From Ardenticatenia bacterium (GTDB taxonomy: Bacteria > Chloroflexota > Anaerolineae > Promineifilales > Promineifilaceae), in assembly GCA_014237545.1 (NCBI GenBank), contig JAACJX010000462.1:1-6819 (forward strand): a stretch of DNA of 6,819 nt, given 5' to 3'. Both the position numbers and the translations under genes were made by a program. Below are positions 1 to 6,819 of the stretch, one piece after another. The first letter of the stretch is position 1. Each line of letters opens with the position of its first letter. The notes beneath the pieces were generated by a model. It was not told the DNA's origin and did not search any database. It saw only the letters and a program-made list of their open reading frames with translations.

Positions 1-161
1 ATGAATTCAGTTGATTGACCAAAACCAGTTAGATCTGTTGTTACTCAGGGTGTTACTTGCGGTCCTGGTTCAATGCTCCGATCTAAAATTGTTGAAAATG
101 GATTTTTGACTATTCCCACCAAGGATTCGTACCGCTAACACGAAGACGTTGGGTCCTTGTT
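1..161. other. Leader segment without a recognised gene
   Basis: No frame here gives a protein I recognise. The longest stop-free stretch is in frame 1: after a TGA at 16-18 it runs 39 codons to a TAA at 136-138, with an ATG at 73. That length is expected by chance. There is a 7-bp inverted repeat, TTAGATC (29-35) and GATCTAA (80-86), with no clear role. The base composition is richer in A+T than the hsd genes downstream. The segment could be the end of a neighbouring intergenic region or decayed sequence. Confidence 0.5.
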
Positions 162-347
162 TCAACAATAAACCCGCTTGATTTTTGGTAGACCCGGCAA
201 ACGGGGTCTTTTGATGTAACTGTAGGTATCTCCTCGATTCACGCGTAAAAGTACGGTAAGGATGCCAGATCTGCTGATTTTGAGGGCAGCATTTGCGATA
301 ATGTGCTTCTTCAGGGCTAAATACTCCAACCTCTGCTGTGGATCCAA
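162..347 (-). CDS. Possible small unidentified protein or gene remnant (61 residues from a TTG)
   Basis: I do not recognise this protein, and it may not be a gene. Reading from a TTG at 347 it gives 61 residues ending in TGA; the same frame is stop-free back to 389, about 76 codons. The predicted product is basic. It has a helix-like N-terminal half, then an alternating hydrophobic stretch (ISRSGILTVLLRVNRGDTY), ending in a Lys/Arg/Pro-rich tail and a final Cys. In the extended frame, IALKPTLIADSEL is echoed 21 residues later by LALKKHIIANAAL, matching a 10-bp DNA direct repeat. This may be an accident of the repeat. No good ribosome binding site precedes the TTG, and the frame runs through the plus-strand hairpin at 190-209, so both calls are unlikely to be right. 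It could be the tail of a decayed gene, or chance. Confidence 0.15.
   Translation of the reverse strand: MDPQQRLEYLALKKHIIANAALKISRSGILTVLLRVNRGDTYSYIKRPRLPGLPKIKRVYC
190..212 (+). terminator. Candidate rho-independent terminator
   Basis: AGACCC (190-195) pairs with GGGTCT (204-209) around an 8-base loop, and the plus strand runs on as TTTT (209-212). The stem is only 6 bp and the T-run is short, so this is a modest terminator. It would end transcription entering from the left and shield the hsd operon from read-through. No plus-strand gene is visible just upstream in the window. Confidence 0.35.
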
Positions 348-382
348 TTCGCTATCGGCTATCAGAGTTGGTTTCAGGGCTA
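310..382. repeat. 10-bp direct repeat, two copies 63 bp apart
   Basis: TTCAGGGCTA occurs at 310-319 and again at 373-382. The 63-base period is a multiple of three, so both copies fall in the same frame of the minus-strand open stretch and encode the ALK of two similar 13-residue segments. It may be a remnant of a tandem duplication, or chance. Confidence 0.4.
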
Positions 383-574
383 TTTGAGTTCAAGATCATG
401 GCGAAAATGCCGCCTATGAGTAAAAAGTTGACGCCTTAGGGGACATTTACGGATGTTTCCGGGAGATACCCTCTAAAGGTCTAAATTTTATGCCGATGTT
501 CCTAAACAAATTATGGTTAGGTGGTTTATGGGATTTATTGATTTGGCCTTACTGATTGCAGCTGATGCGCACCC

Positions 575-602
575 TTGCGCCTATCATTTTTCCCATTATG
601 CT
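575..602 (+). promoter_or_regulatory. Weak sigma-70-like promoter candidate for the hsd operon
   Basis: TTGCGC (575-580) and TATGCT (597-602) are 16 bases apart and match the -35 and -10 consensus at 3 of 6 and 4 of 6 positions. Transcription would start near 608-612, inside the palindrome at 606-617, and leave a leader of about 100 bases before the hsdM start. The match is poor, and other A+T-rich spots nearby could serve as well. Confidence 0.18.
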
Positions 603-605
603 CGT

Positions 606-617
606 GTCACAAGTGAC
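606..617. promoter_or_regulatory. Short palindrome, possible operator
   Basis: GTCAC (606-610) and GTGAC (613-617) form a perfect 5-bp inverted repeat around AA. It lies 90 bases before the hsdM start codon and just after the weak promoter candidate, a position that would suit a dimeric repressor. No regulator gene is visible in the window, so the role is a guess. Confidence 0.25.
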
Positions 618-694
618 CAAGCAGAAAGACCTCCGGCATGGGTAACAGATGGATGTATGCCCAAGTTTTAGCCATCAAATAATTTCAGCATTCT

Positions 695-700
695 AGAGGA
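695..700 (+). promoter_or_regulatory. Ribosome binding site of hsdM
   Basis: AGAGGA, with a GAGG core at 696-699, lies 7 bases before the TTG at 708. This fixes the TTG as the start. The frame is closed by TAG at 669-671, and no ATG or GTG lies in frame between that stop and the first conserved residues. Confidence 0.75.
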
Positions 701-707
701 TCCTATT

Positions 708-3398
708 TTGACTACTGACAAGATTACGCTTGCCCAACTTGAATCCTTTTTGTTCAAAGCCGCAGATATCCTGCGCGGCAAGATGGATGCTTCCGAATTC
801 AAAGAATTCATCTTCGGGATGCTGTTCTTGAAGCGACTATCAGACGAGTTCGATCGTAAGCGCGAGCAGCTGAGAAAGAGGGATTTCGCCCATCTTGATC
901 CAAAACTGATTGCCGAACTACTTGAAGACAAGACCTCCTACGGTGAGACCTTCTTTGTCCCCGCGCGCGCTCGATGGCATGAATCGTGGATAGATGAGAA
1001 CGGCGACCTCGTTCCTGCTCTCAAAGATCTCAAATACGACATCGGCAATATGCTCAACAAAGCTCTCGCCGCCATCGAAGACGAGAATGATGCGCTTGCC
1101 GGAGTTTTAAAGAACAACATTGACTTCAATGCCGTCAAGGGCAAGACAAAGATTCCGGATCAGAAGTGGAAAGATCTGCTCGACCATTTTAACCAGCCGC
1201 AGTTTGTTCTAGTCAATGACAACTTCGAATTTCCAGATCTATTAGGCGCGGCCTATGAGTACTTAATTAAGTTCTTTGCCGACAGTGCCGGTAAGAAAGG
1301 TGGTGAGTTCTATACACCGGCCGAGGTCGTCCGTTTACTCGTTCAACTTACCAAGCCCGAAGCAGGCAATACTATCTATGACCCGACCGTGGGGTCCGGT
1401 GGATTCCTCATCCAGGCACACCAATATGTAGAGGAGCAGGGGCAAAATCCAAATGACCTCGCACTCTACGGCCAGGACTCCAACGGTACGGTTTGGTCGA
1501 TCTGCATTATGAACATAATCCTTCATAATATCACCCGATTCACTATTGAAAACGGGGATACACTGGAAGATCCGCAGATCCTTGACCACGGCAAGATCCG
1601 TCAATTTGACCGGGTACTGGCCAACCCGCCATTCTCGCAGAACTATAGCCGGGCGAATATAAAGTTTTCAAATCGCTTTGAAATATGGTGCCCTGAGACG
1701 GGCAAGAAAGCCGATCTTATGTTTGTCCAGCACATGTTGGCGAGTCTCAAATCCGACGGCCGCATGGCCACGATCATGCCCAACGGTGTCCTCTTTCGAG
1801 GTGGTAAAGAGAAGCTCATCCGCGAACACTTTGTCAACAGCGACTTAATAGAGGCGATCATCAGCCTTCCCACCGGGCTTTTTTATGGCACAAGTATTCA
1901 AGCTTGTGTGCTCATCTGTAATAAAAACAAGCCTGATGAACTTCGCAAAAAGATACTCTTCATAAACGCTGACCGTGAGTATGCCGAGGGCAAGAGCCAG
2001 AACAAGCTACGCCCTGAGGATATTGAGAAAATCGATTATGTCTTTACCCACAAGCGTGAGCTCACGAAGTATTCTCGACTCGTGGACGAATCCGAGATCA
2101 TCAATACCAACGACTATAACCTCAATGTCCGCCGCTATGTTGACAACACCCCTGAGCCAGAGCCGGAGGATGTGCAGGCACATCTCATTGGTGGCATCCC
2201 TGAACCTGAAGTGGCAGTCCGCCGCGGCGACTTTGCCAGGTTTGGTATCGATCCTGATTCCCTTTTTGGGGCCGAGCGTCCCGGCTATCTTACTTTCCGC
2301 GATTCTATCAACAACAAAACCGCGATCAGGGCCGCGCTCGAAGCTGACTCTGCGCTCCGAAGGACTATCGCCCACCATCATGATGTCCTCGAAGCCTGGT
2401 GGTCAGTGGTACGCAACGACTTTGCCCAACTCCAGTATGCCAGCAATGGCGGCAAGAAGGTGACCGAAATTCGCCACGAGCTTCTGACTACTTTAAAAGA
2501 CAATCTTGTTCCTCTTGACATACTCGACGAGTTCAAGACCGCCGGTGTCTTCGTCAACTGGTGGCAACAGATCCGCTACGACCTAAAAACCATTGTCTCC
2601 ATTGGTTGGCACCATACTTTAATCCCAGATGAATACCTTATCGCCGAGTTCTTTCAGGCTGAGGAGGCTGAGGTCGAAACGCTCGATACTAAGGTCGGGG
2701 AAGCCAGAGGTGAGCTAGCTGAAGCGGTTGAGACCGCTCAGGAAGCCATCGGCTACGAACCTGACGAGGGCGAGGAGGTGAATGCTTCTGTCATAAAGAA
2801 GGCCCTTAAAGAACTGATCGATGACCTGGAAAACTCCCCCGGGGCTTCGGCTAAGAAGGAGCTAGAGAATCTCAAGAATTGGGACAATGCTATAAAAGTC
2901 ATCGAGAAACGAATCAAGGCCGCCAAAACCGAACTTAATGAGAAGGTTACAGAATTGGAGCTAAAAATCACGCTCAAGCGGCTTGGTGGCGACGACTTCA
3001 AGGCTGAGAGCCGCGAGTTGATTAAGCAGGTCGAGGCCCGGCTGGCCGAACTTAATCCAAATAACAAGGTTGACAAGAAGATAATTGCCGCACTCAACAA
3101 GGACAAGAGCACTCTGAGCTCCCGGATTGCTAGAACCGACGCTATGCTCGCCGAAATCGGCGGCCAGATCTCCGTAGAAGAAGCCCGCCGGCTTATCCTC
3201 AAGAAGATTTACGATATCGCACGCAGTGAGCTCGACCGATATCTCGACGCCGAGAAGCGGATGCTTACTCGAGGCATTGAGAACTTGTGGGAGAAATATT
3301 CTATAAGCAGCCAGGAGATCGAGGTTGGGCGATCCAAGAACTTGAAAATATTGGATGGATTTCTGGTCGATCTCGGCTACTACGGAGTGACATCGTGA
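708..3398 (+). CDS. hsdM: Type I restriction-modification methyltransferase subunit HsdM, long form
   Basis: This is the modification subunit. It transfers a methyl group from S-adenosylmethionine to N6 of adenine in the target chosen by HsdS, and it is also needed for restriction. The 896-residue product starts with an HsdM_N helical domain (about 8-165; [20 protein letters not shown] is typical). The N6_Mtase domain follows: EFYTP (200-204), SAM-binding motif [10 protein letters not shown] (225-233), NGDTL (282-286) and catalytic motif IV NPPF (306-309). All key residues are intact. Many HsdM proteins end near residue 500. Here a Pro/Glu linker (about 480-502) leads into a further part of about 400 residues; 652-870 is rich in Glu, Lys and Leu and looks coiled coil, ending in a conserved-looking RYLDAEKR...LWEKY block. 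I recall similar long forms in other bacteria, so this is probably a subfamily trait and not a fusion. The TTG start may limit expression. It is first in the operon and overlaps hsdS by 4 bases. Confidence 0.96.
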   Translation: MTTDKITLAQLESFLFKAADILRGKMDASEFKEFIFGMLFLKRLSDEFDRKREQLRKRDFAHLDPKLIAELLEDKTSYGETFFVPARARWHESWIDENGDLVPALKDLKYDIGNMLNKALAAIEDENDALAGVLKNNIDFNAVKGKTKIPDQKWKDLLDHFNQPQFVLVNDNFEFPDLLGAAYEYLIKFFADSAGKKGGEFYTPAEVVRLLVQLTKPEAGNTIYDPTVGSGGFLIQAHQYVEEQGQNPNDLALYGQDSNGTVWSICIMNIILHNITRFTIENGDTLEDPQILDHGKIRQFDRVLANPPFSQNYSRANIKFSNRFEIWCPETGKKADLMFVQHMLASLKSDGRMATIMPNGVLFRGGKEKLIREHFVNSDLIEAIISLPTGLFYGTSIQACVLICNKNKPDELRKKILFINADREYAEGKSQNKLRPEDIEKIDYVFTHKRELTKYSRLVDESEIINTNDYNLNVRRYVDNTPEPEPEDVQAHLIGGIPEPEVAVRRGDFARFGIDPDSLFGAERPGYLTFRDSINNKTAIRAALEADSALRRTIAHHHDVLEAWWSVVRNDFAQLQYASNGGKKVTEIRHELLTTLKDNLVPLDILDEFKTAGVFVNWWQQIRYDLKTIVSIGWHHTLIPDEYLIAEFFQAEEAEVETLDTKVGEARGELAEAVETAQEAIGYEPDEGEEVNASVIKKALKELIDDLENSPGASAKKELENLKNWDNAIKVIEKRIKAAKTELNEKVTELELKITLKRLGGDDFKAESRELIKQVEARLAELNPNNKVDKKIIAALNKDKSTLSSRIARTDAMLAEIGGQISVEEARRLILKKIYDIARSELDRYLDAEKRMLTRGIENLWEKYSISSQEIEVGRSKNLKILDGFLVDLGYYGVTS
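3384..3387 (+). promoter_or_regulatory. Ribosome binding site of hsdS
   Basis: GGAG lies inside the end of hsdM, 7 bases before the GTG at 3395. With the GTGA overlap (3395-3398) it supports the GTG as start of hsdS and suggests translational coupling to hsdM. Confidence 0.65.
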
Positions 3399-4690
3399 CT
3401 TGGCGAAGTATTAGTCTTGATACGGTGATCGCCATCATAGAGAGTGGTTCTCGCCCCAAAGGGGGGGCTTCAGGCGAGTGGGGTGATGTACCCAGTTTGG
3501 GGGGCGAGAATATCCTGAAATCTGGCGGCGTCACGCTCAACGGGGTTAAACTCGTCCCGGCGACATTCTATCGTCGAATGACGAAGGGCCATCTTTGTGA
3601 TGGCGACGTTCTCATTAACAAGGATGGCGCGCTGACCGGCAAGGTTGGTTGGTACCACGCACCTGATACCGCCCCAGCTTGTATCAATGAGCATCTCTTC
3701 TTGTTGCGTGGAATCCCTGAGCGTATTACGCAAGGCTACCTTTACTACACTCTGCTCTCAGAGACTGTGCAGTTTCAGATTCGGGCTCAGATCTCCGGCT
3801 CAGCACAGCCAGGCCTTAAGTCCGGGTTCGTCAAGGCAATCACCACCAAACTACCTGAATCTGTTGACGAGCAGTCGCAAGTCGTCGAAGTGCTTTCTAC
3901 AGTCGACCAGGCAATCGCGCAGACGGAGGCGTTAATCTCCAAGCAGAGGCGTATCAAGACCGGACTGATGCAAGATCTGTTAACCCGCGGCATCAACGAG
4001 CGCGGCAACCTTCGCTCTGAACAGAACCATGAGTTTAAGGACTCCCCACTGGGTTGGATTCCGATGGAATGGGACGTAATGTCTCTTGAATTTGCCTTGA
4101 AGAAAGCACAGGGGTTTCTCCAGACTGGCCCGTTTGGCAGCCAGCTTCACGCGTATGAATATACGCATGAAGGCATTCCGGTGATCATGCCGCAGGACAT
4201 TTCAGCAGAAGGTATCTCTACTGATAATATTGCGCGAGTCCCAGAACAACGTGCCAAAGATCTGCGACGCCATAGGGTTCAACCCAATGACGTTGTCTTT
4301 TCTCGGCGCGGTGACCTCTCGCGTGCTGCTGCAATCAGCGAGGGGGAGTTTGGTTGGCTTTGTGGTACTGGGTGTTTTTTAGCGCGTATACCCACAATGG
4401 CAATAGAGGCGAAATGGTTGGCTGACGTCTATCGCCATCACCGTGTACAGAGCCAGGTATATGCTAATGCGGTTGGATCAACGATGCCGAGCCTCAACAA
4501 TAATGTAATGGAACATCTGAAGATTGCTTTCCCGAGCATTAGGGAGCAGCAGGAGATCGCCCGCCGCCATGAGGCTATCGACGCTGTGATTCGTTCACTA
4601 AAAGATCATTTACAGAAGCTTAAAAACGTCAAAATCGGTCTTATGCAGGATCTGCTGAGCGGTAAAAGACGCGTCTCGCCTTTGTTTTGA
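3395..4690 (+). CDS. hsdS: Type I restriction-modification specificity subunit HsdS
   Basis: HsdS reads the split target sequence and holds the HsdM and HsdR subunits. The 431-residue product has the usual two-fold plan. Target-recognition domain 1 (about 2-152; [12 protein letters not shown] is typical) is followed by a conserved helical region, [12 protein letters not shown] (153-164) to GLMQDLL (190-196). A linker with DSPLGWIP (216-223) leads into domain 2 (about 226-378; QTGPFGSQL and [12 protein letters not shown] are typical). The second conserved helical region runs from [10 protein letters not shown] (380-389) to GLMQDLL (415-421). Each domain should read one half-site and the helices set the spacing; the DNA sequence read cannot be told from here. 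I chose the GTG at 3395 because it has a Shine-Dalgarno site and overlaps the hsdM stop as GTGA. An ATG at 3287 would add 36 residues lying wholly over hsdM, with no HsdS character. G-runs at 3461-3467 and 3499-3504 could slip. Confidence 0.95.
   Translation: MTWRSISLDTVIAIIESGSRPKGGASGEWGDVPSLGGENILKSGGVTLNGVKLVPATFYRRMTKGHLCDGDVLINKDGALTGKVGWYHAPDTAPACINEHLFLLRGIPERITQGYLYYTLLSETVQFQIRAQISGSAQPGLKSGFVKAITTKLPESVDEQSQVVEVLSTVDQAIAQTEALISKQRRIKTGLMQDLLTRGINERGNLRSEQNHEFKDSPLGWIPMEWDVMSLEFALKKAQGFLQTGPFGSQLHAYEYTHEGIPVIMPQDISAEGISTDNIARVPEQRAKDLRRHRVQPNDVVFSRRGDLSRAAAISEGEFGWLCGTGCFLARIPTMAIEAKWLADVYRHHRVQSQVYANAVGSTMPSLNNNVMEHLKIAFPSIREQQEIARRHEAIDAVIRSLKDHLQKLKNVKIGLMQDLLSGKRRVSPLF
3461..3467 (+). 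repeat. G7 tract at the 5' end of hsdS
   Basis: Seven G in a row span codons 23-25 of hsdS (GGG GGG GCT). Gain of one G would bring in a TGA at 3484-3486; loss of one G would bring in a TGA at 3516-3518. Either change truncates HsdS within about 40 codons. Seven is short for a known phase-variable tract. Confidence 0.6.
3499..3504 (+). repeat. G6 tract at the 5' end of hsdS
   Basis: Six G in a row lie 31 bases after the G7 tract, in the codons for Leu-Gly-Gly (TTG GGG GGC). Two G-runs this close are unusual for the rest of the window. Confidence 0.55.
3962..3985 (+). repeat. First copy of the internal hsdS repeat (central conserved region)
   Basis: This segment encodes GLMQDLLT and matches 4637-4660 at 18 of 24 bases, in direct orientation 675 bases apart. 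It marks the end of the central helical region. Such paired regions are the points where target-recognition domains are exchanged between HsdS proteins. Confidence 0.7.
4637..4660 (+). repeat. Second copy of the internal hsdS repeat (C-terminal conserved region)
   Basis: This segment encodes GLMQDLLS and is the partner of 3962-3985. It lies 30 bases before the hsdS stop codon. The protein match is near perfect while the third codon positions differ, so the copies are an old duplication kept by selection. Confidence 0.7.
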
Positions 4691-4724
4691 CGATAAGGCT
4701 TCGACAATAAGAGATGGTAGCAGT

Positions 4725-6819
4725 ATGAATGTGGACAGTACACCCAAGCACATCCGTATCGACGAGCGAAATCACGTCGAAAAACCATTGCTCGACCAGC
4801 TTAACAGCCTTGGCTGGGAGATTATTGACTGCGACAACAGGCAACACCCGCGCGATACCCAGCGCGATAACTTCACGGAAGTAGTCATGTTTCCTGTGCT
4901 TCGAGAGCGGCTTAAGGTGATCAATCCCTGGCTCGAAGATGACCAAGTAGAAGAGGTCGTCAAGCAACTCACGGCAAACTTTCCAAGCACTAGTCTGCTA
5001 GAGAGCAACAAGCACCTCCTTCAACTACTCTTAGAGAACACAAGCGTAAACGAGAATCGCCGAACTGGTGATAAGAGCCCTACTGTCCGTTTCATCGACA
5101 TTGCCAACCGGGATAACAATCGTTTCATTGCAGTTTGTCAATTTAAGATCAGAGTTTTGGGCACCGAACATCACATTATTCCTGATATTGTTCTTTTCCT
5201 GAATGGATTGCCCGTTGTTATAATCGAGTGCAAATCCCCCAAGGTTAAGGATGCTATCCCTGAGGCGATTGACCAATTGCTGCGCTATAGCGAACAGCGC
5301 GGAGCCAGGGGTGAGGGAAGCGCACCACTGTTTTTCTATAACCAGTTTATGATTGCCACCTGCCGGCAGGAAGCAAAGTTTGGCACAATCACTACCCACT
5401 CCGAGAAATACTTTTACCGTTGGGCCGACCCCTACCCTCGAACATTGAATGACCTGGAGCATGGTTCTAGCAGCCCGAATGATCAGCAGCGCTTGGTTGC
5501 CGGTATGCTCGACCGTGACAACCTGCTCGACCTAATCCGAAACTTCACTATGTTCTCAGTAGATGACAAAGGCCAAACCATCAAGATAGTAGGCCGTTAT
5601 CAACAGTTTCGGGCGGTGAAGCTGGCGGTTAAGCGTCTTTTGAATGGTAAGAATCCTCGTGAGCGTAGTGGAATAGTTTGGCACACCCAGGGTTCAGGTA
5701 AATCGCTAACGATGATGTTCATGGTACGCGAGATGTATCGCCACGCAATGCTCTCGAACTGGAAGATCGTCTTCGTAACAGACCGCACGCAATTAGAACA
5801 GCAGCTCTCCGAAACGAGTCAGAGCGTTGGTTTCACAGTGAAGGTGGCCGACAGCATCAATAAACTCAAGGAGTTACTAAAGGCAGACACGTCCGACCTC
5901 GTCATGGCGATGATTCACAAGTTCCAAGAGCGGGACCTACAAGAAACATTTCCAGTGCTTAATACCAGTCCGAATATCTTAGTGATGACCGATGAGGCAC
6001 ATCGTTCGCAGTACAAATTGCTGGGCGCTAACCTCGACAGAGGTCTCCCGAATGCAGCGAAAATCGGGTACACCGGTACGCCAATTGACAAGACAGAACG
6101 GGTCTTCGGCGATTACATCGACAAGTACACAATGCGTGACTCCATCGCGGACGGCGTGACTCTGGAGATTGTTTACGAGGGCCGCACACATAATGCTGAG
6201 GTACCCGATCGCGCCGGGATGGATGCGGCGTTTGAGGACGTATTCAGCGATTACAATCTGCAACAACGCTTGGAGATCCTTGGGTATGGCTCTCGTGACG
6301 CATACTTAGAAGCGGAATCCACCATCGAGGCAAAAGCCAAGGATATGATTGATCATTACTTGACCCATGTGTACCCAAATGGTTATAAGGCGCAAGTCGT
6401 AGCCACATCACGCGAGGCTGCCGTCCGCTACAAGAAGCATATCGACGCAGCACTTGCGGAAGCTGCCGCGAAGCTTAAGCTCGACAACCCTTACAAGTTG
6501 AATATCGTCCAATTAAAAGCGATGAAAACGGACGTTATCATTTCAGGTCGTCACAACGATCTACCCCACCTCAAAGCCTACTCAGATAGTTCAAAGCACA
6601 AATCGAGCATAAAAAGCTTCAAGATGCCGTTCGAGGGTAAAAGAGAGGGTGTTAATGGCGATATGGGAATTCTTATCGTGAATAATATGCTTCTCACCGG
6701 ATTTGATGCACCTCTTGAACAGGTGATGTACCTCGATAAAGTCGTCGTAGCACACAACTTGCTGCAGGCGATCGCCCGCGTGAACCGAGTCAGCGGGGAG
6801 TCCAAAGATAAGGGCTTTG
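4725..6819 (+). CDS. hsdR: Type I restriction endonuclease subunit HsdR, 5' part (cut by window end)
   Basis: HsdR is the ATP-driven motor and nuclease that joins the HsdM-HsdS complex, pulls in unmethylated DNA and cuts it at a distance. The frame is open for 698 codons to the last base, so the stop is not seen; family members usually have about 1000 residues. The N-terminal nuclease domain shows D154, E168-C-K170 and Q184-LLR-Y188, the PD-(D/E)XK core and QxxxY motif of type I nucleases, with D-to-E spacing like that I recall for EcoR124I HsdR. The superfamily 2 helicase motor has Walker A QGSGKS (322-327), DEAH (423-426), TGTP (450-453), TGFD (658-661) and motif VI QAIARVNR (681-688). All look intact. 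The missing part should hold the helical region that docks on the methyltransferase. It begins 34 bases after hsdS. The ATG at 4725 is the first start in frame and precedes the typical ERNHVEKPLLDQL, but its ribosome binding site is weak. Confidence 0.95.
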   Translation, partial: MNVDSTPKHIRIDERNHVEKPLLDQLNSLGWEIIDCDNRQHPRDTQRDNFTEVVMFPVLRERLKVINPWLEDDQVEEVVKQLTANFPSTSLLESNKHLLQLLLENTSVNENRRTGDKSPTVRFIDIANRDNNRFIAVCQFKIRVLGTEHHIIPDIVLFLNGLPVVIIECKSPKVKDAIPEAIDQLLRYSEQRGARGEGSAPLFFYNQFMIATCRQEAKFGTITTHSEKYFYRWADPYPRTLNDLEHGSSSPNDQQRLVAGMLDRDNLLDLIRNFTMFSVDDKGQTIKIVGRYQQFRAVKLAVKRLLNGKNPRERSGIVWHTQGSGKSLTMMFMVREMYRHAMLSNWKIVFVTDRTQLEQQLSETSQSVGFTVKVADSINKLKELLKADTSDLVMAMIHKFQERDLQETFPVLNTSPNILVMTDEAHRSQYKLLGANLDRGLPNAAKIGYTGTPIDKTERVFGDYIDKYTMRDSIADGVTLEIVYEGRTHNAEVPDRAGMDAAFEDVFSDYNLQQRLEILGYGSRDAYLEAESTIEAKAKDMIDHYLTHVYPNGYKAQVVATSREAAVRYKKHIDAALAEAAAKLKLDNPYKLNIVQLKAMKTDVIISGRHNDLPHLKAYSDSSKHKSSIKSFKMPFEGKREGVNGDMGILIVNNMLLTGFDAPLEQVMYLDKVVVAHNLLQAIARVNRVSGESKDKGF

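Larger units (their letters stand above)
348..694. other. Intergenic leader upstream of hsdM, no convincing gene
   Basis: Short open stretches occur on both strands, but none is recognisable. On the plus strand, 528-671 encodes 47 residues from an ATG; it is in the same frame as hsdM and closes with TAG at 669-671. On the minus strand, a stop-bounded stretch of 27 codons upstream of the 162-347 frame is partly hydrophobic (GVNFLLIGGIFAMI). Overlapping short frames on both strands are typical of non-coding A+T-rich DNA. The segment must hold the hsd promoter unless transcription enters from outside the window. Confidence 0.5.

Noticed and set aside
61..85. T-arm-like GGTTCAATGC suggesting a tRNA
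   Set aside because: The bases on each side do not pair and no other tRNA arms can be found.
29..86. Inverted repeat TTAGATC / GATCTAA as a mobile element end
   Set aside because: Only 7 bp, no transposase gene and no target duplication visible.
1..138. Frame 1 reading from the ATG at base 1 through an in-frame TGA (16-18), as a possible selenoprotein
   Set aside because: No convincing selenocysteine insertion hairpin follows the TGA, the product is not recognised, and 39 open codons are expected by chance.
528..671. 47-residue plus-strand frame in line with hsdM before a TAG
   Set aside because: AGGTGG lies only 3 bases before the ATG, too close for a good ribosome site; the product is not recognised and a shared frame with hsdM has a one-in-three chance.
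692..703. TCTAGAGGATCC, identical to the XbaI-BamHI part of a common cloning polylinker
   Set aside because: The match stops at 12 bases, the flanks are not vector sequence, and it serves as a normal ribosome binding site in front of hsdM.
1975..2463. 162-codon plus-strand frame inside hsdM
   Set aside because: It overlaps a strongly conserved coding region in another frame and its product is low in complexity, rich in Ser, Pro and Arg; a shadow of hsdM codon use.
2753..3202. 149-codon minus-strand frame opposite the HsdM coiled coil
   Set aside because: A Ser/Leu-rich product is what the antisense of Glu/Lys/Leu-rich codons gives; no start signals.
3287..3394. Upstream ATG extending hsdS by 36 residues
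   Set aside because: The added part lies wholly inside the hsdM coding region in another frame, has no HsdS character, and the GTG at 3395 has a Shine-Dalgarno site and the classic stop-start overlap.
5031..5462. 143-codon minus-strand frame opposite hsdR
   Set aside because: It lies opposite the conserved nuclease domain of hsdR and is not recognisable.

Overview
The window holds a type I restriction-modification (R-M) operon on the + strand, in the order hsdM - hsdS - hsdR, preceded by about 700 bases with no convincing gene. The host is a bacterium or possibly an archaeon. The start codons (TTG, GTG, ATG), the Shine-Dalgarno sites and a hairpin-plus-T-run terminator candidate fit a bacterium best. 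Nothing here names a genus. The hsd genes are of medium G+C; one hand-counted 60-base line in hsdM (2281-2340) is 55% G+C. The leader is visibly richer in A+T; three hand-counted lines in 1-540 gave 32-45%.

Layout. Bases 1-707 hold a weak terminator candidate (190-212), an unidentified minus-strand reading frame (162-347, open back to 389), a 10-bp direct repeat (310-319 and 373-382), a small palindrome (606-617) and the ribosome binding site of hsdM. hsdM (708-3398, TTG start) encodes an 896-residue N6-adenine methyltransferase subunit. It has the usual HsdM_N and N6_Mtase parts plus a C-terminal extension of about 400 residues, rich in coiled coil. hsdS (3395-4690, GTG start) overlaps the hsdM stop by 4 bases and encodes a 431-residue specificity subunit with two target-recognition domains, each followed by a conserved helical repeat. 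hsdR (4725 to the window end) is open for 698 codons and is cut by the window edge. It carries the nuclease motif, Walker A, DEAH and motif VI, but its C-terminal docking region and stop lie outside.

How it works together. By family knowledge, two HsdM and one HsdS form a methyltransferase that marks adenines in a split target sequence, and HsdR joins it to translocate and cut unmodified DNA. All catalytic motifs that can be checked are present, so nothing suggests a dead system. The operon looks like a recognisable, ordinary defence system rather than a new one. The points most worth a second look are two G-runs (G7, G6) near the 5' end of hsdS, where slippage would switch off the specificity subunit, the long HsdM extension, the differing translation signals of the three genes, and the unexplained A+T-rich leader.
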